From IMG/VR virus record IMGVR_UViG_3300018933_000011, positions 1 to 32,230 of that record: a stretch of 32,230 nt of DNA; one strand, written 5' to 3'. How positions within the stretch are numbered: the first letter of the stretch is position 1; each line of letters starts with the position of its first letter. Positions 14,851 to 21,513 of this stretch are shown here, piece by piece. A model generated the notes under the pieces. The model had not been told where the DNA came from. It made no database searches and saw nothing but the letters and a program-made list of their open reading frames with translations. The translations under genes were made by a program, and so were the position numbers. Source of the DNA: a virus.

Positions 14851-16518
14851 TCAGGCGGCCGGGCAGGCCACGAGGGTCTGGGCGCCGGTCTCACCGGACG
14901 CGCAGACGGGCACGGTCACCAGGCGCGTGTCCACGCTCCTGTCGACGAGGGCCACGCACTCCTCGGCGAAGAGGGCTGTGTAGTCGTTGCGGCTGAACTT
15001 GGTCGAATCATGGATCACGCCCAGGTTGACGTCCTCGCCGCGTCCGATGACCAGGCTGCCCGCCGGGTAGATCAGGAACTGGAGCTGGGCCGGCCAGACG
15101 GTGGCCGCGGTCGGGCCGCCGATGTCGGTGGGGACGGCCGGGGTGAGACCGCGGGCCCACTGGATGCGCACGCCCAGCGGGGAGAACAGGTCCTGCACGT
15201 CCTGGGTGCTCACCTCGGAGGGGCAGCAGCCGTTACGGCGCGCCAGGTCCGCGAGGAACATATTCCTCGACCACCACGGGAACACCACCTCGAGCGCGGT
15301 GCTGTCACACAGGCTGTGGCGCTCGATCATGTCGGCGGCCTGGAGGCTGACGGCTCCGAACACGGCGGAGAGGGCGGCCATGGAGGCCGGGATGGTCACC
15401 GGGGTGGCCGTCGTGAGCGCCTTCTGGAAGAGCACCTGCCGCAGCCGGATCTCGTGGGCCACCATCGCGTTGCGCAGGTACCACGCGATCAACTCGGGGA
15501 AATGCCTCTGGGTCAGAATTCCTGCCTCCAAGCACACCCCGACGGCGTCGCACCTGACCTCGACCGGGTCCGGACACGGAATCTTGAAGCAAGGCTTGGT
15601 GTTGCCGGCGATGTCGTCCGCCTCGGTGTGCACCCAGGTGAGGCTGGACACGTCCAGGGACAGCGGCTTGTAGTAGCGCAGGCCGCCGCGGGCGAGCTGG
15701 ATTTCCGGGGCGTCCCAGAGCATGTCCGGGCAGCTGGTGTCCGTCAGCTCATACAGCGTTTCGGACGGGGCGCACCAGCCGCCGGACGCGACCAGGTCGC
15801 CCTGGGGGAGGCGGGACTGGGTGGAGGCGGTCATGGCCACGGTGGTGCCCTCGGGCGCGGAGCTGGAGTCCGTGACGATGGTGTCCGCCGGGTAGGGGTG
15901 GTGGTAGGAGATGACCTGGCCGACTCCGCCACCGGCGGTCTTGAGGGCGGTGGCGCGGGAGTTGATGCCCTTGACCACGTCGTCGAAGTTCAGGTCCGAG
16001 CCGGGCGTATAGCCGGGCACGTCCACCGCGGCGGTGATGGTGGTGCCCGGGGGCGGGGCCTCCGGCAGGACGCGCGGCTGGGCGCGGCGGACGGCGCGCA
16101 GGTTGAGCGCGGGGCGGGTGGGCACGACGACACCGCCGGCGGATGCCGTGGCGGTGGTCTCGGCCGGGGCGGCCGGCGCCTCCGGGGCCGGGGGCTGCTC
16201 GGTGGCGGCGGCGGTCGGCTCGGCCGGCTCCTCGGTGGTGGCCGTGGTCTCCGCGGCGGCGGCCGGGTCCTCGCCGCGCACCTGGGCGGCCAGGGCCTCG
16301 ATCTCGGCGGCGGCCTGGGTGGCGGCCTCCACCCGGGTCTGCTGCTCGGTACGGATGTCCTCGACGCAGGCGGCCAGGGCGCGCATGCGGGTCATGGCGT
16401 CGCCGTCGATGACGTCCTGTCCGGAGAGGGCGGCGAACGCGGCACGGGCCCCGTCCAGGGCCTCGGCCAGGGCCTCGTCATCGAGAGCGGTGACGTCCTC
16501 GGGGATTTCGAAATCCAT
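14851..16518 (-). CDS. Major capsid protein with N-terminal scaffold-like domain (555 aa)
   Basis: ATG start (MDFEIPEDVTALDDEALAEA) with GGAG 8 nt upstream and the start-associated element 32 nt upstream. Residues 1-85 form acidic, coiled-coil-like helices; 85-130 are Ala/Thr/Pro/Glu-rich and likely a linker. From about 150 the HK97-type coat domain follows: VPGYTPGSDLNFDDVVKGIN, FPELIAWYLRNAMVAHEIRL, HSLCDSTALEVVFPWWSRNM, LQFLIYPAGSLVIGRGEDVN and SRNDYTALFAEECVALVDRS. HK97-fold coat proteins often carry an N-terminal delta/scaffold region that the prohead protease removes, and a protease domain is encoded just upstream. No separate scaffold gene is obvious, which fits the fused arrangement. 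The cleavage site near 130-160 is inferred. Confidence 0.85.
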   Translation of the reverse strand: MDFEIPEDVTALDDEALAEALDGARAAFAALSGQDVIDGDAMTRMRALAACVEDIRTEQQTRVEAATQAAAEIEALAAQVRGEDPAAAAETTATTEEPAEPTAAATEQPPAPEAPAAPAETTATASAGGVVVPTRPALNLRAVRRAQPRVLPEAPPPGTTITAAVDVPGYTPGSDLNFDDVVKGINSRATALKTAGGGVGQVISYHHPYPADTIVTDSSSAPEGTTVAMTASTQSRLPQGDLVASGGWCAPSETLYELTDTSCPDMLWDAPEIQLARGGLRYYKPLSLDVSSLTWVHTEADDIAGNTKPCFKIPCPDPVEVRCDAVGVCLEAGILTQRHFPELIAWYLRNAMVAHEIRLRQVLFQKALTTATPVTIPASMAALSAVFGAVSLQAADMIERHSLCDSTALEVVFPWWSRNMFLADLARRNGCCPSEVSTQDVQDLFSPLGVRIQWARGLTPAVPTDIGGPTAATVWPAQLQFLIYPAGSLVIGRGEDVNLGVIHDSTKFSRNDYTALFAEECVALVDRSVDTRLVTVPVCASGETGAQTLVACPAA

Positions 16519-16522
16519 GATC

Positions 16523-16551
16523 GGATCTCCAGCGGTACGCAGTGGAGATCC
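16523..16551 (-). promoter_or_regulatory. RBS hairpin in the capsid gene leader
   Basis: GGATCTCCA (coding strand) pairs with TGGAGATCC over 9 bp with an 11-nt loop. The GGAG in the second arm is the ribosome binding site of the capsid gene. The stem would hide the site, so initiation probably depends on melting or on an upstream signal. It starts exactly where the 15-bp element ends. Confidence 0.6.
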
Positions 16552-16564
16552 GGCCCTAAACCAG
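16550..16564 (-). promoter_or_regulatory. Start-associated 15-bp element, copy 5 (capsid gene)
   Basis: Coding-strand CTGGTTTAGGGCCGG, one base different from copies 1-3, 32 nt upstream of the capsid ATG. Confidence 0.7.
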
Positions 16565-16642
16565 CGATCAAACGGAATAGTAGCTTCCGCTCGACGCTGG
16601 TGTCTGTGAGCAGGCACTGAGCGCCCGTCAGGGGCCAGGCGC

Positions 16643-16672
16643 GCCCTGGGCGGAGGGTGGCCCGCCCAGGGC
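16643..16672 (-). terminator. Perfect 10-bp hairpin before the capsid leader
   Basis: GCCCTGGGCG (16643-16652) and CGCCCAGGGC (16663-16672) pair with a 10-nt loop, between the stop of the 140-aa gene and the capsid leader. With the hairpin after the capsid gene it brackets the capsid cistron. No U-tract. Confidence 0.55.
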
Positions 16673-16695
16673 ATGCGGCAGGGGCGCAGCAGCCG

Positions 16696-17118
16696 CTACG
16701 CGGGCGCCTCGTCCGCCTTCTTGGCCGCCTTCTTGGCCTCCGCGGCCTTGACCGCGGCGGCCGTCTCCTTTTGCATCGCGGCCGCCCTGCCCAGGCCTGC
16801 CGGGTGCGTGTGGACGATCTCTCCCGTCTCCCGCTCCCGCACATAGCCGGTCTCCCAGGTCTCGGCGTGAGCCTTGGCGGCTTCCAGGTCCGAGGTCACG
16901 AAGAACACCGGGCCCTTGGGCGTCTTGGTCACCTGGTAGGTCTCGGTGTGGTGGACGATCTCCCCGGTGTCCTTGATTCGGACGGCGCTACCGGCGTAGC
17001 GCTGGGCCACGGTGGTGGCGGTGGGCTTGCTGCCGCTGGTGAAGGCGACGCGGCCACGGCCGGCGTCCATGGCCACCTCGAACTGCGTACGGCCTCGCTG
17101 GCTGCAGGCGCATCCCAT
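16696..17118 (-). CDS. Small conserved capsid-region protein (140 aa)
   Basis: ATG two bases after the stop of the fusion protein, with GGAGGGGG about 13 nt upstream. Begins MGCACSQRGRTQFEVAMDAG. The N-terminal CxC and the phrase VAFTSGSKPTATTVAQRYAG followed by SAVRIKDTG suggest a small Cys-capped beta domain of a kind often seen near capsid genes in actinobacteriophages. A similar phrase is repeated inside: KDTGEIVHHTETYQVTKTP and RETGEIVHTHPAGLGRA. The last 35 residues are Ala/Lys-rich and helical. A scaffolding or decoration role is possible; no function is established. Confidence 0.6.
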   Translation of the reverse strand: MGCACSQRGRTQFEVAMDAGRGRVAFTSGSKPTATTVAQRYAGSAVRIKDTGEIVHHTETYQVTKTPKGPVFFVTSDLEAAKAHAETWETGYVRERETGEIVHTHPAGLGRAAAMQKETAAAVKAAEAKKAAKKADEAPA

Positions 17119-17120
17119 GG

Positions 17121-20100
17121 CTACTGGTCCCCCTCCGGGTCGGTGTGGGTGGTGTCGGTCGGCGCGAGGACGGCGGCGGCCATGGCCTCCACCTCCTGGC
17201 GGCGTTCGGTCTCCCGGCGGGCCAGGGCGGCCTGGAGGCCGTCCAGGAACTCCGGGTTGTCGAGCAGGGCGGCCACGTTGTCCGGAACGTGTCCGCCGTG
17301 GGTGTCCGGACGCTGTCCGGGCAGGTCAAGGCCGTCCGCCATGCCGGGACGGACAGTGTCCGCGGACGTGCCCGGACCGTGTCCGGACGTGTCCGCCAGG
17401 TTGTCCAGGACGGCGGCGGCACTGGCGGCCAGGGCGAGGTTGCCGCGCTCCACAGCTGCGGCGAGCAGCGGCGAGGAGTGCCCGGGCACCGGGACGGAGA
17501 GGACGGCGCGGAGCTGCCAGCGGCCGTCTGCCCCCTTCTTCATGTGGTAGCTGGGCTGGCACCCCATGAAAACGGTGCGGTCCCAATCGCTGAGCCACGG
17601 CGCGGCTGCGCCCGAGAACCACATGCCCCGGGCGTTCATGCCCACGGTGACGATGCCGGCGACGGTCCTGGAGTCGTCGAACTGGCAGGCCGCATCGTTG
17701 CATTCCGCGCCGTCCCGGCTATGGGGGGCGTTCATCGTGAAGGCGCCGGCCTTGACCGTCTGCCCGTTGTCGAGACGGAACCGGGCGCGCAGGAAGTGCG
17801 TGGTGTCGATCTCCCCCAGGCTCTCGATGGTCAGCTTCCGGTTGGAGAACCCGGCGTGAGGCTCCCCGGCCTGGGCCACCCACCCGTAGATCCGGCCGTC
17901 CGCGTAGTGCACCCCGCCGCTCCCGGGCGGTAGTTCCTCGTCGGTCGGCTCGCGGAACCACTCGCTGGGCATGGGTGGCAGGTCGCGCATGGCCGTCCAG
18001 GCGGAGGCCACCAGCTCCGTCAACGCGGGGTCTTCGGCGTCCACGGCGGCGGAGGCAGTGGCCTCCGGGCCCTCCGGGATGGTGGAGGCACCGACGTACA
18101 GGCCGCGGGCCAGGCGCACCAGGTGGCCGTCCTTGGCGGCGCCGCGCAGGTGGCGGCGGGCGGTCTCCATCGTGAGGCCGAGGGCCTGCGAGACCTCCGG
18201 GGCGCCCACGGGGTCCGGGCAGGTGCGCACGTAGCGGATGACGCGCTGGCGGGTCTCCCCCGGGGCACTGGCGGCCGCGGTGACGGCGGCGTTCACCGCG
18301 GCGACGGCCTCCTCGTCCTCTTCCGGGGGGTCCAGCACGATGCGCGCCTGGTCGAACGCCGGCATCGACACCAGCGTGGCGCCCCTGAGTCGACCGCGGG
18401 TGATGCGGATCCGGAAGTCCCCGGCCTGCTCGGCGTGCACGACCACGCCCGTGTCGTCGTCCTGGTCGCCGGCCGCCGCGGTGAGCAGGGGCAGGCGCGC
18501 GCCGTCGAAGGCCTCCAGGGCGGCGGCGGACAGCCGACCGTCCGGGCCGGTGATGAGCTGGGCGCGCTGCTGGCGCCGCGCCCAGGACGCCCCGGCCGCG
18601 GTCACCTCCACCTCCGTGGCGACGTTGACCACCCAAGAGCCGTCTTCCAGGCGCATCACGGAGGCGTATGGAAGGGACGCGACGAGCACCAGGCCGTCCT
18701 CGCCCTCCTCCACCGTGGTGTCCACGAACTCCACGTCGACGCTGTCCAGGTCGACCGAGACGCCCAGGGGGGCCTCCTGCTCCAGCAGGGTCACGGCCTC
18801 GTAGCCAGCGCGCTGCGAGAGGTACAGGGGGCCGCTGCCGGTGATGCGGTCGCCGTCCCGGCCGTAGCTGTTGATGGCGCCGGCGAGTTCGGCGCCCTCA
18901 TGGCCCATGCCCATCTCGTCCGCGTACTGGAGCGGCCACGGGCCGCTGCCCTCCCAGTACAGGGCGCCGGACGCGAAGATCCGGCCGTCGCCGGTCTCGG
19001 TGTTCTCGTAGGCCAGGGCCGCGCCGTCTGGGGTGGACCAGGTGCGGACCGGGAGCGCGGCCGTCAAGGCCGCGGCGGTGTCTTCCATGGGTGGCTCCTC
19101 CTCGGGGCCGAGTGGAATGTCCGTCACCGTGCCGCCGAAGGCGACGCGGATGCGGTCGAAGGTGAGCGGGCCCAGGCGTTCGGCCATGGCCTCAAGCGGC
19201 CAGGTGTCGGTGTCGTACACCCCGGTGACATGGGCGACCCAAGGGGAGTGCTGGCGGGGGGTCTCGGGGCGTTCGTGGGTGTCCTCCAGGGCGTCCTGGA
19301 CGACGTAGCGGGCCTCCTGCAGGTGGGTGGCGTCATAGGGGGCGTCTCGGTCGTCGCCCACGGCCCACACCCAGGCGGGGTCTTCGCTGCTCGGGTTCCA
19401 GTGGTTGACGCCGAACGCGTGGGCGGCGATGGGGCCGAGGCCAGCGGCCCGGGCGCGTACGCCGGCGATCAGCTCGTTGCGCTGGTCCTCACTCCAGCCG
19501 TCCGCCTCCCCGAGGAACCACAGGGTGCAGTGCAGCTCCTCGGCCGGCTCCCCGTTGTCGAGGGCCAGGCGCTCCACGTCCTGGGCGCTGGGGACGAGGG
19601 CGATCATGGCGCCGGTGTGCTCGGTGGCCGCTGCTGCCGTCGTTTCGAAAGCGTCGCTCCGTCCTGCGTCTGGGATTGCAAGGGCTGAGGCGCTGCGGTC
19701 CGGGGCGTGTTGAAGGCGCAGGATGCACCGGCAGTTGCACACCAGGGCCGGGGGTGCGCTGGGGTCGCCGGGGTGCTGCATGTCGACGCCGTCCACCTCG
19801 AACGCGTCGTCCAGCAGGCGCACGAATCCGTCCACGTCGTGGTGGGCGTCCCTCACCTTGCTGTCGCGGCGGGTCTGCCACTGCTTGACGATGGGCCGGT
19901 CCGGGCCGGTGAGGGCCTGGGCGGCGGCGAGGGTGGCCGTGTTCCAGGCCCGGGCGGCCTCGGTGGTCGAGATCAGGGATTCCCGGCCGGGGCCGAGCTG
20001 GGCCCCCTCGCGGGCGAACACGGCGAGCAGGCGGGCGCGCAGCGCTTCCAGGTCCTCCCCCTGGTCGACGCCGACGGCGAGCTCGCGCACGGCGACGTCG

Positions 20101-20471
20101 GCCAGGCGGTCGCCCACGGCGCGCAGCAGGTGCTCCGTGCTCTCCACGTACTGGCCGATGCCCTCGGGCAGTTCCTCGTTCCGGTCGTGGCGGCCGGGCA
20201 GGTCATCCCACCCCTCGGGCAGCTCCGCGTCCACCTGCTCGGCCGCGGCCTGGGCGGCCTGCTCGGTGACGCCGAGGAGCCGGCGCACCAGGCGCGGCAC
20301 CCGCTGGCGGAACATGGCCCCGATCCGGGAGACGCTGAAGCGGGCGGCCACCAGCTCCGTGGCGTCCTCGAGGTGGCCGGCGAACTCCTCGGCCACCTCC
20401 TCCAGGACAGCGCGCACCTCCGCCGCTACGTCCTCCTCGGCGGCGGCCAGGGCCTCCTCCAGCTCATCCAT
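17121..20471 (-). CDS. MuF / 2H-phosphoesterase / capsid maturation protease fusion (1116 aa)
   Basis: ATG start (MDELEEALAAAEEDVAAEVR) with GGGGAG upstream, overlapping the preceding gene by 8 nt. Domains in order: MuF-type head morphogenesis region at about 100-255 (KQWQTRRDSKVRDAHHDVDG at 196-215, CNCRC at 245-249); a 2H-phosphoesterase-like region at 285-455 with two H-x-T motifs, HCT at 314 and HVT at 414; the first half of a prohead protease at 475-715 (GHEGAELAG with His524, GVSVDLDSVDVEF with Ser572, RGATLVSMPAF); a winged-helix HTH at 738-800; and the second half typical of actinobacteriophage capsid proteases at 835-1000 (GRIYGWVAQAGEPHAGF, GMWFSGAAAPW). The tail is low-complexity. 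It should organise portal-proximal assembly and cleave the coat protein's N-terminus. The 2H and HTH insertions are unusual. His524/Ser572 as catalytic residues is inference. Confidence 0.75.
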   Translation of the reverse strand: MDELEEALAAAEEDVAAEVRAVLEEVAEEFAGHLEDATELVAARFSVSRIGAMFRQRVPRLVRRLLGVTEQAAQAAAEQVDAELPEGWDDLPGRHDRNEELPEGIGQYVESTEHLLRAVGDRLADVAVRELAVGVDQGEDLEALRARLLAVFAREGAQLGPGRESLISTTEAARAWNTATLAAAQALTGPDRPIVKQWQTRRDSKVRDAHHDVDGFVRLLDDAFEVDGVDMQHPGDPSAPPALVCNCRCILRLQHAPDRSASALAIPDAGRSDAFETTAAAATEHTGAMIALVPSAQDVERLALDNGEPAEELHCTLWFLGEADGWSEDQRNELIAGVRARAAGLGPIAAHAFGVNHWNPSSEDPAWVWAVGDDRDAPYDATHLQEARYVVQDALEDTHERPETPRQHSPWVAHVTGVYDTDTWPLEAMAERLGPLTFDRIRVAFGGTVTDIPLGPEEEPPMEDTAAALTAALPVRTWSTPDGAALAYENTETGDGRIFASGALYWEGSGPWPLQYADEMGMGHEGAELAGAINSYGRDGDRITGSGPLYLSQRAGYEAVTLLEQEAPLGVSVDLDSVDVEFVDTTVEEGEDGLVLVASLPYASVMRLEDGSWVVNVATEVEVTAAGASWARRQQRAQLITGPDGRLSAAALEAFDGARLPLLTAAAGDQDDDTGVVVHAEQAGDFRIRITRGRLRGATLVSMPAFDQARIVLDPPEEDEEAVAAVNAAVTAAASAPGETRQRVIRYVRTCPDPVGAPEVSQALGLTMETARRHLRGAAKDGHLVRLARGLYVGASTIPEGPEATASAAVDAEDPALTELVASAWTAMRDLPPMPSEWFREPTDEELPPGSGGVHYADGRIYGWVAQAGEPHAGFSNRKLTIESLGEIDTTHFLRARFRLDNGQTVKAGAFTMNAPHSRDGAECNDAACQFDDSRTVAGIVTVGMNARGMWFSGAAAPWLSDWDRTVFMGCQPSYHMKKGADGRWQLRAVLSVPVPGHSSPLLAAAVERGNLALAASAAAVLDNLADTSGHGPGTSADTVRPGMADGLDLPGQRPDTHGGHVPDNVAALLDNPEFLDGLQAALARRETERRQEVEAMAAAVLAPTDTTHTDPEGDQ

Positions 20472-20715
20472 GGGCGCGCTCCCCCTCTCGGGACGGGGCA
20501 GGGGCGCGGTCGGTGAACGGGGCGTCCACGAGGCGGGCGCGCTCGCGGTTACGCCAGGCGAACAGCTCCTCCCACAGCTCAATGCCGGGGCACTTGCTGC
20601 ACCAGCCGTGCACCTGGTGGGCGACGATGCTGTGCCCGGGCGGTGCCTTGACCTCCAGCGGCCGGCCGTTGGGCGCGGCCTCGGCCGGCGTCTCGGTGGT
20701 GGGGGTGTCAGCCAC
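20464..20715 (-). CDS. Small zinc-ribbon-like protein A (83 aa)
   Basis: GTG start with GGAGG 9 nt upstream; overlaps both neighbours by 8 nt. Contains PPGHSIVAHQVHGWCSKC followed by ELWEELFAWRNRERARLVDA. The same segment occurs in the next protein upstream (APWGHSAAAHRVLGWCADC ... ALAWRTRENRRHEA), so the two are tandem paralogs. Only one CxxC is present, plus two nearby His, so zinc binding would need the His residues or a partner. Its place between portal and MuF genes suggests a small head-assembly factor, but the function is unknown. Confidence 0.6.
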   Translation of the reverse strand: MADTPTTETPAEAAPNGRPLEVKAPPGHSIVAHQVHGWCSKCPGIELWEELFAWRNRERARLVDAPFTDRAPAPSREGERAHG

Positions 20716-21091
20716 GGTCGGAGTCCTCCAGCGTGGGGTGGGGGGTTGCGTCGCAGGCGGTGCAGTGCGCCCACCCGCCGGCCTTGCGCTGCTCGCCCTG
20801 GATGGGCCACAGGCGCACGGTCACGACGGTCAGGGCCTCCTGGCCGCACACGGGGCACAGGTGGTCATGGGTGGCGGCCAGGTCCACGGTGTTGCGGCGA
20901 GTCTCGGCGGCGGCCTCGTCGGCCTGCTGCGCCTCGTGCCGCCTGTTCTCCCGCGTGCGCCAGGCCAGCGCTTCCTGGCCGACGTTGCGGTCCGGGCAGT
21001 CCGCGCACCAGCCGAGCACACGGTGCGCGGCAGCGGAGTGCCCCCAAGGGGCCCTGCCCTGCGAAGCGGTGGGCTCGGGCGGGTTACACAT
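20708..21091 (-). CDS. Small zinc-ribbon protein B, paralog of A (127 aa)
   Basis: ATG start with GGAG 9 nt upstream and an 8-nt overlap with the upstream gene. Residues 14-52 match protein A (APWGHSAAAHRVLGWCADC). After a charged helix rich in Ala and Glu comes a second metal site: CPVCGQEALTVVT and, further on, CTACDATPHPTLED, giving a CxxC...CxxC zinc ribbon at about 79-118. Protein A lacks this second ribbon, so B is either the ancestral long form or a fusion. Function unknown; DNA or portal binding during assembly is possible. Confidence 0.6.
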   Translation of the reverse strand: MCNPPEPTASQGRAPWGHSAAAHRVLGWCADCPDRNVGQEALAWRTRENRRHEAQQADEAAAETRRNTVDLAATHDHLCPVCGQEALTVVTVRLWPIQGEQRKAGGWAHCTACDATPHPTLEDSDRG

Positions 21092-21311
21092 CGTGGGTCG
21101 CTCCGTCCGTCAGGGCCGGGGTGTTGGGGCACGGCTCCATCGGACCGACGTAGACGGCGGTGACGGGGCCCCGGATGATCGGGCCACCGGGACCGTCCAT
21201 GCGCACGTCGGTGACGCCGGTCAGGCGGGTCATGGGTGTGACGGTCAGGCCCTGGCACTGAGGGCACAGGTCCAGGCGCTCGATGTGCTCGGGACAGCGG
21301 TCAGCCGACAC
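21084..21311 (-). CDS. Small zinc-binding protein C (75 aa)
   Basis: GTG start (MSADRCPEHIERLDLCPQCQ) with GGAGG upstream, overlapping the previous gene. CPEH and CPQC form a probable zinc site in the first 20 residues. The rest is beta-rich (LTVTPMTRLTGVTDVRMDGP, IIRGPVTAVYVGPMEPCP). Metal-binding small proteins of this kind are frequent in actinobacteriophages, with no known function. The overlapping arrangement suggests coupled translation with its neighbours. Confidence 0.6.
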   Translation of the reverse strand: MSADRCPEHIERLDLCPQCQGLTVTPMTRLTGVTDVRMDGPGGPIIRGPVTAVYVGPMEPCPNTPALTDGATHDV

Positions 21312-21513
21312 GGGACACCTCCGGGGGATCGCAGGTCTCGCACCACGCCCAGTAGCCCACCGTTGCCACGCCGCCCGGGGTGAGCAGCACGATTTCGCCG
21401 GCCAGCAGCGTGTACGCCTTGCAGGTGGAGCACCATTCGGCGCTCACGTTGGCCGCCGACGCGGTGACTTCCACGTCGGCGGGGCGCGGCTCGACCGGCC
21501 GGCGGGGGGTCAT
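21301..21513 (-). CDS. Small zinc-ribbon protein D (70 aa)
   Basis: ATG start overlapping the portal stop as ATGA. The product begins MTPRRPVEPRPADVEVTASA and contains WCSTCKAYTLLAGEIVLLTP and, 30 residues on, WCETCDPP. The pair of CxxC motifs with beta strands between them is a typical zinc ribbon. First of four consecutive small metal-binding genes between portal and MuF. Function unknown. Confidence 0.6.
   Translation of the reverse strand: MTPRRPVEPRPADVEVTASAANVSAEWCSTCKAYTLLAGEIVLLTPGGVATVGYWAWCETCDPPEVSRVG

Noticed and set aside
386-16564. The 15-bp element as a plain sigma-70 promoter
   Set aside because: TTGAGG could be a -35 box, but no consistent -10 box lies 16-18 bp downstream in the five copies, and the transcript would begin too close to the start codon to include the ribosome binding site.
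18123-19688. Plus-strand open frame (521 aa) opposite the fusion protein
   Set aside because: Mirror frame of the protease and 2H regions; no domain, no spacing to other plus-strand genes.
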